Positions 22,560 through 35,109 of a stretch of 64,000 bases of DNA are shown one piece after another. Origin of the DNA: Alisma plantago-aquatica (Eukaryota; Streptophyta; Magnoliopsida; Alismatales; Alismataceae); contig OY856411.1 of the NCBI GenBank assembly GCA_963693085.1, forward strand, positions 119,846,267 through 119,910,266. Reading direction: 5' to 3'. A model generated the notes under the pieces. It was not told the DNA's origin, did not search any database, and saw nothing but the letters and a program-made list of their open reading frames with translations. Numbering within the stretch: position 1 is the first letter of the stretch; the number at the start of each line of letters is the position of its first letter. Both the position numbers and the translations under genes were made by a program.

Positions 22560-24253
22560 GATCAACTTATGACCAATTGATGTGCAAATGCTTCAGGCTT
22601 ACCAATATACCCAAATTTCTCACTCTAATAGATAAGTGAGTGCACTTGTTTGGGATGTATAAAACCAGAATGTTGGGTTGATTCCTCAAGGACGTTGTGG
22701 GCCTAATCTATCAATTTGACTAGGTGTTTGGAAGCAATGTTAGGGTTTTTAGGGTAAACATTTGGTTTTATTGAGTTACACTAAGACCATGCAAGAAATT
22801 AAATAATTGAATTATTGTTAAACTAGGTTTACCAATAGAAAGTCAAGTAACTATCTATCAAATTAAAAAACCAAGGCAAACAAACTACAATTAAACTATA
22901 GGTTAACATATATCAATCAACTAAGATATTAGATAGATAAGTATTGCTAAATTTTAGACCACATGCACACAACAAACCAGCAAGACGGGTTTTGATCAAA
23001 TATGATCAGCAATAGGGTATTTGGAGCTTATGAGATGTCATATTATGTGATTTGGATATTCAAAAACATAGACAATACCTTAATACCATTAAACGAAACA
23101 ACAATGGCATGCACTAGATAAACTCTCTACCCTATTTGTTACCCCTTAGTGGCATAGGGGGTATATAGGAGAATATCTTCTAGATAACCACCTATCTAGT
23201 CTTAAATGGCTTAATTCACATGGGTTTAGATAAATTAATCAATCATACAACTCTAGTTTATGTTTCCAAACATGAAACTTGTCTTACACTTGGTGGCAAG
23301 GGGTGGTATAAGGTGTAAGAAGGTATTTTCACTCCTTATTTCATATATGACCGTATAGAAGTGGCAAGAATGAGGGAAGAATAACATTTATCTACATATA
23401 TATCTCACACAATGTTAGTCGGAGGAGAGGTATTAGGCTAAAAAGGAAACTAGCCAAGTTTCTACAAAGAAACTTGGCTATTTTACCCTCTTTTTCTTCT
23501 ATCTTTCTATTTGCTACACCTTGGTGGTAAGAGAAGATCAATAAAACAATAAAGAGATAGAGTTATTGAGATGAAGTAAGAATCTGGAATCAATCAACAA
23601 TATCCAATGTTTTAATGAACATTTCCAAGTCATGCGGTATCATAGTCCGATATATATCCCCCAAACAACTCGAAGATGCATTTCACTACATAGGACAAAA
23701 GCATAAGAAAAAGAAGATAGAAGTAAGAAGAAGTGAATATGAATGAAATTGAAGATGAGATTCTTCTCTTGTCCAGCTCCCAACCTACTAACAGATGATG
23801 AGATCCAAGTGTCACGGAAGGGGGAAGAAGTTTGGAGGGGTCATTGCAAAATTAGGATTTGTGAGTATGGTAGTGATTGGATGGGTGATGGGACTACATA
23901 TAGGGATAGGAGAGGATAGGGTGGATGTGGGTGAAGTGAAGTTATGTTTCCCCATTTTCCTTTAATGCTTACATAGTGAATATAGGCATCAGAGTTATAT
24001 AAAGTGGAATGGGGAAACCACTAGGAAAGATCCAGGGTTTCCAAGCCAGAATAAAGTGCGGTCATTCTCATGTGGAATGAATGAGGTGAAATGTGTAAAT
24101 TTGGGGTGGTAGTTAGTGGATTTGATGCTTGTACCACGACTGTGGTGGGTAGAACGACCATGTTGGGGGTATATAGACACATTCATTCTGGGTTGAATAG
24201 TCATGATGTGATTTAGGTAATATGGTCATTCTGATGAGAATGGACGTGGAACA
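22560..24253 (-). other. Possible decayed Athila/Tat-type LTR or leader
   Basis: On the minus strand a phrase GAGGAATCAACCCAACATTC followed by AAGTGCACTCACTTA near 22620-22690 recalls the 3' end of Athila/Tat LTRs. The AG-rich stretch that follows resembles the LTR at 47721-49958 in texture. A motif with ACGACCATG/CATGGTCGT texture appears near 24120-24160. No terminus or PBS could be fixed, so this is a weak call. Confidence 0.25.
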
Positions 24254-26440
24254 TGTTAGGAAATACGGGCACATAGTATAGCAGCGAAAACAAAAAAAAT
24301 TATCTATTCATATTCCCTTAATAGAAAGATCACGTCAACTACTATGAAATAGGAAGGATGGTTTTAGCAAGTTATACCTGGTCCTCGAGTAAGTCCAGCA
24401 ACAAAACTCACTTCTTTACAACTGCTCACATGTTGATCTTGGGCGGTGGATGTGCAGCTCCTGGTCTTCACCATGAACATCATATGTGCAAAATATATAT
24501 CGACTCTGGTGGTCTTTCCACAAACTATAGGTTGAAAATGCTCTCTGAGTAGCATCCAAAGGAATCCTGCCTCAAGAGTAGTCCATACTGACCAACTGGA
24601 ACTCCTTCCATTCACCAAGAATGGACAGAAAGGAGTTGTCCCTTTCATTGGTGTACTAGTCCCGAACCTGTTCTCCCACAATGATAACTTCTCCATTGTT
24701 TTCTCCCGTTGGCTATCCCTCCCTGTCGTGTAGGACTTGCCACAATTAAAGAGGACAATAGTTTTCAAAGGAACTGATTCTTAGTTGTTTGTGTTGTATC
24801 TTGTGAAGCCCCCAGTACCTACCGTTATAGGAGGGGTTTGGGTCAGGGTTCCCAATCTGTACCAAATTGTGCAGGAGTGGAAACGACTAGAAGAATTTGA
24901 ACTTTCACAACCTATGACAACTGAAATGACCATTTTTCACACCCAGATGGTCATCTAGTGTGCGAGACAGTCATTTCGTACTACAAAATAGCCATTTGGA
25001 AGTTTTCCAATCGCATACAAATTTAGAAATTTTGATTCCAATTAATATACATATTAATTTTTCTTGCACCTCAAGTTAGTGCAATTAAAACTATTAGTGA
25101 AATTTCCTGAACCTTCATCCGGCCCCAACCGGGCCATCTCACTCACCCAAATAGTTGTCTGGTGAGTTTGAGATGAGTCAATCAGTTCAATAACATTGAA
25201 TCGGTCGGTTCAAGGGTAGAACTTAGACAATTCGAACTCTAATCAGTCTGACAATCCAAATGGTCATCTCAACACTTGAGATGCCCGTTTGGCTTCCCAA
25301 ACGGCCATCTCAGTCAGTGATATGGTCATTTTGGCACACCTGGTCAACCAATCAAGCAATCTATTGCATGAATGGAATACCTAAACACTTTAGTAATCCA
25401 TCCAATTGTCGTTCAAGATGAAACTCCTCTTCTAGATGAGTTCCTATGTTTGTGACCCTATCGGTCCCATATCACATTGGCAGTGAGTGTCCATAACTAG
25501 CTTATGACATCACAAGCAGAGATTGGTGCCTAGTCGTACATCAATTCTACCCAAGTGAATGGAAAATTGGAGAACAACTTCAACCTACAATCTATGTAAG
25601 GTGTTTTCTATAATTCCTTTGTCTCTGATATCCAGGATGAACTCAAGGCATGGAGAATCATCCTGTCAATGTTCAATGCATGTTTCTGAACCAAGAGAAA
25701 ATTGTCTGAGATAATGTGGCCTCAATATCATATATTGATTCACATGTGCATGCACATGCATTTCTTAGTCTTGCTTATCAAGTGGCTAGGTTATCATACT
25801 CGAATAGGTGGGACAAATCCTATATATATTACTCACAGTATATCCCCATGTGTCAAAGTCACCCAATCATCACTGTTATGACAATCCATGTTTCAAGATA
25901 GCATTTGATGATGTCAAAGTGTACCCTACAACATGTGACGAGTGCAGTGATTTTAGGTCAAAGAATCACAATCACCACCTTCACTATGAGAGATAATTGT
26001 GACCACAAAACCATGTGTCACTCTCAAGGTGGGTCTATCTGCTACATTGTTCCCTAACATGCAATTGTGTGCTTGGTTTGATACTTTCGTATCATGACTA
26101 ATGGGATTTATTCATAAACCAACTCACACTCTGATCTTATGTGTTATTGTTATCTATCAACCCTCCACAATAACAACTAATCAGGGACATAATGAGAATA
26201 TGTACCTCTACTCTTAATATCGGTATGATCTCATCCACAAGGGTAGCATCTTGAATACATACATCATTGAGTAATATAATTCTCTAGACATTCACTTTGT
26301 ATCCTCATTATCTCATAACTGAGTGAAACATATGAATTGGAAGCTTGCCTTTATATATGTTATTATTAATAAAATTCCATTAGGTAATTATGCCATGTCA
26401 ATCAGTATATGATTGGACCTACGACCATACCTTACCAATA
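24254..26440 (-). mobile_element. Ty1/copia 3' LTR (minus strand), copy 1
   Basis: It starts TGTTAGGAAATAC on the plus strand and ends at ACCAATA next to a copia PPT. It aligns over its whole length with 58256-62318 once the two nested insertions there are removed (2187 versus about 2181 bp). Directly to the right lies the 3' end of a minus-strand copia pol, so this is the 3' LTR. It carries a palindrome-type cluster at 24920-25340. Its ORFs are non-coding shadows. Confidence 0.85.
24920..25340. repeat. Cluster of ATGGTCATCT / AAACGGCCATCTC motifs in the copia LTR
   Basis: Repeated half-sites around GGCCATCTCA, GATGGTCATCT and CACTTGAGATG occur in both orientations. The corresponding part of the second LTR (60020-60215) keeps more CG dinucleotides (AAACGGCCGTCTCA), suggesting CpG decay here. 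The motif differs from those of the gypsy elements but has the same layout of short inverted CG-rich cores. Confidence 0.55.
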
Positions 26441-26455
26441 TAATCCCACTTGCAC
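26441..26455 (-). other. Polypurine tract of the copia element
   Basis: On the minus strand GTGCAAGTGGGATTA precedes the LTR start, a close match to the GTGCAAGTGGGAGA tract that ends many plant copia coding regions. Confidence 0.8.
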
Positions 26456-27021
26456 TTACAGCCAATGACCCACAGATCTCATCCTCAGTGATTTAAACAT
26501 GTGCAACATGCCTCTGCTACGCTATTGCTAAATCAGCGGGCAAACAACACTTTGCTTATAGTTGGTATATTTTATGTTTCTTATCTCTTTGCTTTGAGAT
26601 GAAACCACCATAATATTGTATCTGATATTCCTTGCCTATCATATATCTCTATTGATGTCACAATATTTCTACTAAGTCATCAATGATTGGAACATCTTTA
26701 AGTTCATCATATGAACCTTTAGATCCATATAGTATCACTCAGTGCTTGTAACACAAGTATACTAAGCTTATTATGTAGAATAGTATTAATGGCTATTAGT
26801 TCAGAACCTTTCCAACTAATCATCACTTGTCTATTTTAAATCAAAACATATTTTAATTTGCGATCAACTTTTTCATTTATGGAAGCCTGCATTGATGTAA
26901 CTTTTTACATCCAACTCTTCCTATCATTGCTATCCTTATTAACTAGCAATATATCCTTAAATACTTCATAAGTATTAATGTATACTTTAATGACAATCCA
27001 ATAACCGTTATTGGATTTTGA
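26456..27021 (-). pseudogene. pol: Ty1/copia pol 3' end (RNase H region), decayed
   Basis: Minus-strand fragments in several frames match the copia RNase H tail: VPIIDDLVEIL, then CPLI near the ADPLTK position, and near the end MRSVGHWL followed by a stop and VQVG. Multiple stops and frameshifts are present. The coding sequence continues beyond the solo LTR at 27027-30225 into 30231-30450, showing that the LTR element landed inside this pol. Confidence 0.75.
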
Positions 27022-27026
27022 CTTAT

Positions 27027-30000
27027 TGTAACGACCCCACCTCTCGGTAACCCCCAATTAAGGGAGACCCGGAGGTTAGAGCCATTAACCAATTTACAGG
27101 ATCAAAGGTTCAACAAATAATCAATGATAATTATAAAATTCTACTACTAAACTGAATATTGGCAAGAAAAATTAAACTTTGTTTACCTTTGAAAAACTTG
27201 GAGATTCTAAGTATCCACTACTTGAATCTACTCTATCTAATCCTCCTGGCACTTTACTTTTTATTTTTGCAATGTGACAATTTACTGTTTGTTCCTTTAG
27301 GGTTTATACCTAAAACACCGACAAACAAAAACACGATCAGCACAAAGCTGGTATGTGGGGGATCACAAAAATTGATTCAACTATAGTAACAATGTAGGTA
27401 ACCAATTATCATTAAACATTCAAATTACATTTTAAGCAGTACTACTCAATCCCTTCCTATCCCTTATCCCTGTAGTGTCCCTGCATTGGACATGGATACC
27501 ACCATTCTCACTTGGTGGATCTTCATTATACCCTGCATGATCCCACCTGGCAGGTAGACCAATACCTAGGGTTGAGTTGCATGGCACTCCCCGTAGGAAG
27601 TCCAATCTCTAACTCGATATGACTTGATGGACCTACCTCCTTGGTAGCCATTTACTAAGTCATTTACAGACCTGATGGCCTACCCCATTGGTAGCCTTTT
27701 ACTAGGTCACCCATCAAACTACAGGAGGGACTGAGATCTGAGCTAGTAGGCATAACTTCTTATGTGATAATCATATTCACTTTATAATTTGCTTGAATTA
27801 AAACATCCAACAGTTTAATTCAGTTCATGATGAAAACATCGACAAAATCCCGGAAAACTACATCGGTTAGTCATAAGCGTAACCACATACCTGTTAAGCA
27901 GACTTGAATGTAGAAATAACCAACCAAGAAATCAAACAAGTGCACACAGGTTGATCCTGAAAAAGGCACCCAATTTCTCTATCATTAATCATGTCATCTT
28001 GATCCATTAATCCTAGTTGTTTCCTAGGTTATTTAGGGTTTTGACCATAATTAGGGTTTCACTTCCTTTTTATCACTTTTACTTTATTTTTATCAAAATA
28101 TCCATCAAACCCTAATTATCTCAGTTTATTTTCCATTAAGATCTTAAGATCAGATTTGGATCACAAAAACCCTAATTTTCGGATTATTATATTCTTTCTT
28201 CCCTTTTTCCCTCACTTAGGGTTTCTAAGGGTTTTAATCAACATATTAGGTTTAAAAACCCTAAACCTCGTAATTCTATCATCAAAACAGGTTAAAAAAA
28301 CATCTTTAACATTAATCAAGTAAACCATGCTCGAATTAATCTTTTTGCAAGATTAAATCCATCTTTGGTTAACAATTAGGGTTTTCTAATTACAAATTAA
28401 CACTTTTCCCATCAAAATATGCACTTTTTCAAAAAGGAATGAAATTAGGTTCTCAAACTATTTTTAACGTATTCCTTATATTTTTATGATCATTTTTCAT
28501 GTATTAACTTTGTTCATCCGAGCTTCCTAGTAGAAGTTATGATTTTCGCAAACTAATTCATTTTTCTAGATTTTCTTACAAACTACGACATTTATTAAAA
28601 TATTTCTAGCCGTTCGATTTCTGGTCCGCTAGACCACACGAGATCCAACGTTTCTTGACCGCTCGCCTAACTAGAGCTCAAAAGAGGTAAATGACCAATT
28701 TACCCTTACCTCTACTCAGAAGCGTTGGGGACAAGGGGGTATTTTCCCCCCTATCTTCTTCAAGCTTGCGACGGTCTCTACGCGCAGAGCTTTGCCCGCT
28801 ACTGGTCAACTCCAGTGTTGACCCTGGGTTCTAGTCCATCATTGACCGAGATAGGATGGCCACCGCTCTGCCGGGACCTGCCGGAGTCGAGGGCACTCTT
28901 GGATGCCTCGACGATGCACCAGGTTGCCGGGTCAAAGAAGGCTATCCTTCAACAGAGCGCCTGACTTGGCCAAGCTTCTTGGCGTAGGTTGATCTATAAA
29001 TTGGTTGCTCTCATCAACTGGATCCATCGTCGCGGACTTGTAGGGGCACTCTGGGGCTATGCACACGGTGTGTAGTCGTCCTATTTATAAAGGTCAACAT
29101 ATGACCGTCAGGAAGCCCCAAATTTGGCAAAACGCCTAGAGGCAGCGAAACACATGGAAACCAGGGATGTTTCCCTACGGTTTCTTTCACTGAGTCTAAC
29201 AGAAGCAATGCCAGCTTCACACCTACTTTGGATCGCAAGGAATACGGGATGGGAGATCCTCCTGTAACTAGCAAAGTCCCTATTCGCGTGGGACTTTGAA
29301 GATAAGCGGCCAACGTTGGATTGAGATCCAACGGCCGTCAGAGCACGTGTTCCAACAAAAAGGAAAATACCTTCCTAATTTCAGAATTATTCTCAATTTT
29401 GGCAAAAACTTGAGAAATGCGTATCTCCTAAACCCTTACTCATTTTTAGCTCAAATTTAAGGGAAGGTTCCTCTTGATATTACCTAGATACTTACGAAAT
29501 TTGGGAAACAAAAAGTAATGGATGAGAAGGTTTCCTTCTCTCCCAAATTATTTATCCAATTAATCCAAATTAATTGATATTCCTTTTTCCTTTGTCATTA
29601 TCTTGTTATCTTGGGTCCCTTGGACCTCAATAAATCCTAAAGGCATGGATTCCCATATTGGGGAAATACATATTTGCCTTTATTCTTTTATTTATGTCTA
29701 TTTCACATATTCTCCTTATTCTTTTCATTAAAGTATCCCTTTTTGAGGATTCCTCTTTATCTCTCTTATCATTTTTCTCATTGGAAATCCTTTTAACATT
29801 ATAAATCTCATGGATATGAAAATCCATCAAATATAACTCAAATATTTTTTTTCCATATTTAATCATTATTTCCAATTTCTTTCTTAATAAAGAAATACTT
29901 AATTGATCTTTTCTTTTCTTATTGCTTTTCTATGCAACTTTGGACTCCTCGGAACCCAAGGAATCTAAGAGGCACGGAATCCCTTTTTGGATTTGCCTTC

Positions 30001-30225
30001 TAGAGGTTTCCACATTTTTATTTTCTCAAATATTCATCTATTCATTAATTAATTGAATTTCCTTGTTATTGGGCCCAATAGCCAATAAGACCCACAAATA
30101 AAACAACAAGGCTATTTTAACTGAAATTCATGCATTCAAACAAAAGACATCATTATTTGTTCATTTATCTTTAATAGGAGAAATTACATTTCTCAGCAAA
30201 TGAACCCAAAATTGGGGTTGTAACA
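27027..30225 (-). mobile_element. Solo LTR of the chromovirus-type gypsy family, with CTTAT target duplication
   Basis: The edges TGTAACGACC and GGGTTGTAACA match those of the LTR at 16175-19523, and most of the interior aligns (3199 versus 3349 bp). It is flanked by exact CTTAT at 27022-27026 and 30226-30230. Only one LTR and no internal region are present, which is the product of recombination between two LTRs. A TATA box (TTTATAAATAGG on the minus strand) lies near 29083-29091. The ORFs at 28725-29331 lie in its GC-rich part and are not genes. Confidence 0.95.
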
Positions 30226-30230
30226 CTTAT

Positions 30231-30450
30231 CTTGTCATGTCCAATACATAGAAGATTATATGGGACAAGAATATTTATAACATCCATTGATAGATTCATT
30301 ATTGGGATGGCCCATGGAATCTTATTCATGATATTTCTATTCTTCACAAGAATATGAATATAGGGTTCATGAGAGACTAATCTGAATTCTCTCTCATTGA
30401 ATCCATACATGTTGAACTCTTTCAACATTTTTCTATTTGTATATCCTCTA
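30231..30450 (-). pseudogene. pol: Ty1/copia pol fragment, upstream part of the split gene
   Basis: The minus-strand frame (FNMYGFNEREFRLVSHEPYI, then MNKIPWA) corresponds to the copia segment between RT and RNase H, where the family has a KVPYASAIGSLMY-like block. It joins across the solo LTR to the fragment at 26456-27021. The right edge near 30450 is where sequence of another element begins, so the rest of RT, integrase and gag are absent here. Confidence 0.7.
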
Positions 30451-30454
30451 ACTC

Positions 30455-31156
30455 ACGTTATGAAACCTTCAAGAAGCTAAGTTCATGGAGCTTTTGCGGT
30501 TTTGTCCGCATATGGAAACTAATGATGAGGAAAGAATTCAACATTTTGAGAAGGGGTTGAACGCTGAACTGACCACTCATGTGTCTGCTTTAGAGAACAG
30601 GGAGAGGTTTGCCACTTTTGTGGAGTCGGGAAGGAGGATAGAAAGGTCTGAAATCGAGAAATGACAGACCAGTGATAAGAAGGTGTACACTCAGTTTCAA
30701 GGACAAAGATCTGAATGTTTTAAGAAGCCTAGATTTTCTACACCGGCAACATCATCAAGATTCAATACCCAGACATAATGGATGTCAAGTAAGGGTAGGG
30801 ACCGTAGTTTTGTTCTGAATAGAGACCCCAATACAACATCAACATTGGTGATTGGACCTCATAGACCTTATTCTGAGACCAGGGTCTGTTACCTATGCCG
30901 ACAAATGGGACATCTAGCAAAGGATTGTCCAGTTGAAAATATAATGATGACTCAACCCCAGAGGCAGAGTCAACAAGGCTCACAAAGGAGGAAGTTTTCT
31001 AGTAACGCTAGAGGATGTGGACAAGCATCCCAAGTTAGTTCATCAACACCCAACAATCAAGCACAGGGCCAACAACAAGCAACTGTGATATTCTATGCAA
31101 TGAATCAATCTGATACAATAGTCATCCCTTGGGTTGTGACAGGTCAGATGAAATAG
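30455..31156 (+). pseudogene. gag: Ty3/gypsy gag remnant with CCHC zinc knuckle
   Basis: A single frame runs through with two in-frame stops (TGA about 30662, TAA about 30776). The first part (KFMELLRFCPHMETNDEERI, then GLNAEL) is the retrotransposon gag domain. The second (ORF 30782-31156) has a zinc knuckle CYLCRQMGHLAKDCP with C36, C39, H44, C49, a Gln/Ser-rich linker, and the AMNQSD...VVTG segment that leads into protease in chromovirus-type elements. Protease, RT and integrase do not follow, so pol is deleted. The N-terminal part of gag is missing at the junction with the copia fragment. Confidence 0.85.
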
Positions 31157-31736
31157 ATTCATTTTGATATTTCATTTCATGATTCTATGTGTTAAAAACA
31201 AGAAAGTAGTTGTTTTGAGCTTCCTTTGATTAGTCCTATGAGGACACAAGGAAGATGAGGATCAGTATTCTTTTAAGTGCTTTATAATTTCACTTATTTG
31301 TGTCGAAAAGGAAGAGGTATACATGTGGTACCTGGAGGAAGTCCAGGAATGTTAAATCATGTGATGATGATGATATAAAAAGTAAGGAACATAATAGTAC
31401 ATAAAGTGCATGCCACCTAATCTGAGTACTTGTATACCCTGGCCAGGTATATAATTATTGGGGATAGGGTAAGTATGGAACTCTTAGATTGTTATCTTTC
31501 TGATTACTCTGATCAAGTAGTCATTTTGAGACAATCTAATGAGCATAATGAAATTGAAAATATAGTATGGATAATTGCACCACATACAAAGTATGAGAAA
31601 GAGGAATCTGAGATAATTTCATATCAATCTGTGTGCATGAGGAAGAAAAAGAATATGATCCTCATAAAATGAGAATAAGAACAAGGGAGATGATCCCTGT
31701 CTGATAAAGCATGTGTGAATAACAAAGATCTTTTTC
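31157..31736 (+). other. Internal remnant of the gypsy element, unassigned
   Basis: It lies between the gag fragment and the 32-bp array. An 80-residue ORF (31430-31672) has a segment (VVILRQSNEHNEIENIVWII) loosely recalling the chromodomain tail of pol, which would fit the order, but the match is weak. Otherwise nothing is recognised. Confidence 0.3.
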
Positions 31737-32135
31737 CAACTATATAGGGATTGCTAAGTGAACTTTCCCAACTATATAGGGATTGCTATGTGAACTTTCC
31801 CAACTATATAGGGATTGCTAAGTGAACTTTCCCAACTATATAGGGATTTCTAAGTGAACTTTCCCAACTATATAGGGATTGCTAACTGAACTTTCCCAAC
31901 TATATAGGGATTGCTAAGTGAACTTTCCCAACTATATAGGGATTGCTAAGTGAACTTTCCCAACTATATAGGGATTCCTAAGTGAACTTTCCCAACTATA
32001 TAGGGATTACTAAGTGAACTTTCCCAACTATATAGGGATTGCTAAGTGAACTTTCCCAACTAGATAGGGATTTCTAAGTGAACTTTCCCAACTAAATAAG
32101 AGTTGCTAAGTGGGTTTCCTAAACTAAATACATGT
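31737..32135 (+). repeat. 32-bp tandem repeat, about 12 copies
   Basis: A unit of 32 bp containing CTATATAGGGATTGCTAAG and GTGAACTTTCCCA repeats head to tail from 31737. The first ten or so copies differ by single bases; the last two are more divergent (for example CTAAATAAGAGTTGC). The unit holds a TATATA and an imperfect inverted TCCC/GGGA pair. It sits inside the gypsy element, shortly before the PPT. There are no unique spacers, so it is a minisatellite and not a CRISPR-like array. Confidence 0.97.
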
Positions 32136-32406
32136 GTCTTCTTTGATAAATAACCCTGGGGAATGAGGGGATGATAAAAGGAATATGTTCCTTTGTATCC
32201 TTTACTTCAGGGACATGGCAATCGAATATAGGCTTTGTATGATAGATTCAAATGTTAAGTCTGAGTAGGAGAACCTGGCACTGGACACAACTTTGTGCAA
32301 TCTCTATAAAATTGAGATGCTATCTAGAGATATGATGATATGAGTAACAACTATCTTCCTTTTCTTGGGATTTCAGGGACGAAATCCTTGTTAGGGGTGG
32401 ATAATT
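32136..32406 (+). other. 3' internal end of the gypsy element with polypurine tract
   Basis: Non-coding. It ends with GGGACGAAATCC followed by TTGTTAGGGGTGG, the usual 3' signature of chromovirus-type gypsy elements, a few bases before the LTR start TGTAACATCC at 32407. The tract sets the orientation as plus. Confidence 0.8.
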
Positions 32407-33292
32407 TGTAACATCCCTGACCTGGATTTTGTGTTAACCCTAGATGTTTTTCTTAATGAGGTTGATTATATGCTTGCTATTATCTTTTGAAAAGTAATTA
32501 AGGCTCAAGAGGAACTTATATTTCAATTTTAGTCGCTTTTGAATAATGTTGAAACAATGTTTTGTTAGTTTTGGACTAAAGTGCAAATTACCCAAGTTGA
32601 GGGGTTAACTTGCAAATTGTGCATGATAAAATGTTACTTAGATGTTGAAGCATCATAGGAATGAGTATGATGTAGTGGTATGGCTTCTACAAGATTGAGC
32701 ACTAATATAGAGCTTGTTGAGCAATCTTTGTGCATTAAAACCTAGTTTTGGTGTAATGTGCAATTTACCCAAAACCTAGGGTTCAATATGCAAAATACCA
32801 CTTCAAGAGGGTCCCTCATTATTCTTGGCATCATGTAGAGGAAATAATTTGAGAGGGGCACCTCATTTGAATCATTTTGGAAGAGAGGGAATCTTGATAT
32901 TAAAATAATCAAGATTTATGCATAAATGGAACTTTACTTCAATTTAATACAAGAATAAATATATTAATTGAAGTGCCCTTCAACCAAAATTGATATGGTT
33001 GAATTTTCATAAGTGTGAACGTCCTTGTTCCTTGCAAAGGCCACGAAATATCCTAGGTGAGTGGAGAGCCCACTCACATTAGTTAACTAAAAAGTAATAT
33101 CCACTAAAAATGGGATATTAATATTATATGAATTAAGGTGCTTAATTGCTTTTCCTTTAAATTGTGGATAATGAAGAAGAATTAAAGGAAAAGGAGGATT
33201 CCTTCATATGCAAGGAGTATAGGGGATTAAGTGGCACCAATTTGGGGAGTTGAAGGATTGCTTTTCAACTTTCTCGCTTCTTGAAATTCCTT

Positions 33293-33298
33293 TATAAA
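33293..33298 (+). promoter_or_regulatory. Putative LTR TATA box, duplication copy 1
   Basis: CCTTTATAAACACTT lies about 890 bp into the LTR, followed by a pyrimidine-rich leader. The same site is kept in copy 2 at 37585-37590. Confidence 0.5.
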
Positions 33299-33814
33299 CA
33301 CTTCATTTCCCATTCAACCAAAGACTCTTTTTTGGATTTTATTTCTTCCTTTCTTTGGACGAACACAAGGGAACTTAGGATCAGCAGGGGAATGAACTCC
33401 AACCTGTAGGTAAGCTGCTTGATCATCTTCAACCTCAAATTCATGGTGGAAATCACAAATCAATGCTTGATTTCTTCTTTTCTTCAACCAATCTTCAATC
33501 CTAGCCAATCTTTTTCACTCAAAGAGTTGTGCACGAGCTTGGGATAGTTGAGAAAGCTTCTTCCACCATTAAAGATGTGGAGTTTTAGCTTTAAAGCATT
33601 CTTTGAAGGCAGGTTATATAACTTAAACCCTTGAATGTTATTATTGATTTCATATCTTTATCAATTGTTGATCCTTTCTTTATTCTCAAAAATCTATTTG
33701 GTTGATTGATGAAATCACCATGAAAATCACAGAAATTTTTGATGAAACATAGCTTGATGATGATGAAATCATCCCAAGCACACACCTCAATAGTATCAAA
33801 AGCAAACTTTTTCA

Positions 33815-34830
33815 ATGACTTGAGACCAAACGGTCTCAAGATCGTTTGAAACCAAACGGTCTCAAGACTGTTTGGGATGAAATGGTCTCAAGACCATTTG
33901 GGATCAAACGGTCTTAGATCATTTGGAGGTTAAGTGATGTTGTTGTTGAACATTAATCCATTGGCTTCAATTTAATTGATGATAATGGTTCCAAGTTTGG
34001 ATGATCCACCAATTGTAAACTCTAATCGGGTTGAGTGATGAATCCCTAATTGAATTCAAATAATTTTGGTGGTTGGATGGGTCAAACGGTCTCAAGACTG
34101 TTTGACACCAAATGGTCTCAAAACCGTTTGAGGCCAAACGACCTCAAGACCATTTGAGATCAGGTCATGCTATGGTTTGATGGTGATTCAATATTTTCAA
34201 TGGAATTAGTTCCATAATGTCAACAACTGATGGGTTCCTGATTTCAAAACCCTAATTGATGGTTCAATTGAAGGGTGACTCAAAGGTTCAATTGTTGAGG
34301 ATTTAATGGTTCAATTATAAAGTGATTCAATGGTTTAATTGAAGAATGACTCAATGGTTCAATTGATAGGAGTTTCAATGATTGAAACCCTAAATCGACT
34401 TGATTGGTGGAAACCCTAATTGGTCCATTCAGTTTTGAGAGGGTTTGGACCAAACGGTCTCAAGACCGTTTGAGTCCAAATGATCTCAAGACCATTTGAG
34501 ATCAAATGGTCTCAAGCCCATTTGAGATCAAACGGTCTCAAACCGTTTGGAGACCCAAATGGTTTCGAGGGTGATTTGTTCATACGGTTTCTATATAATT
34601 TTGTTTAAACACTTTCAAGGGCTAATTGCCAAACGGTTTCAAACCGTTTAAGGTCTGAGTGACCAAGACCATTTGAGGTCTAAGTGGCCAAGAACATTTG
34701 AGATCTAAAGTGACCAATACCGTTTGGGGTCTATGTGACCAAGACCGTTTGGGGTCTAAGTGACCAAGACCGTTTGGGGTCTAAATAATCAAGACCATTT
34801 GAGATTCAACTGGTCAAACCATTTGGACAC
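33815..34830. repeat. AAACGGTCT...AGACCGTTT palindrome cluster, copy 1
   Basis: Units of the form AAACGGTCTCAAGACCGTTT (9-bp inverted arms, 2-bp centre) recur through about 1 kb, for example near 33830, 33853, 34084 and 34455. The 3' part (34640-34830) is a shorter direct-repeat version with GACCAAGACCGTTTG and GGTCTAAGTG. Many units carry CG to TG or CA changes in both arms at once, so they stay palindromic (AAATGGTCT...AGACCATTT). Confidence 0.9.
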
Positions 34831-35109
34831 CTAATGTGATTAAAGGTCAATTAACTACTTGATTATTAATGATGTAAATCAAAGGTGATTACAATGGTTG
34901 TACCTTGGAGGTACTAGGGTAATTAGAACCTTTTGAGTGGTTAACTCTTGATGCTTATTGAAGCAATGACTTAATATGTTGTGACAACCCTTCATTCAAG
35001 TTAATTGGACCTAATCTAATTAAGATTGAAGTAATTGACATCCTAGAGAGGATGAAAGAGAGAGTAATTCCTACATGAATGACAATCATGTAATGGTTAA
35101 ACCTCAACA

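Noticed and set aside
31737..32135. CRISPR-like array
   Set aside because: The 32-bp units are directly adjacent with no unique spacers and the setting is a plant retrotransposon; it is a minisatellite.
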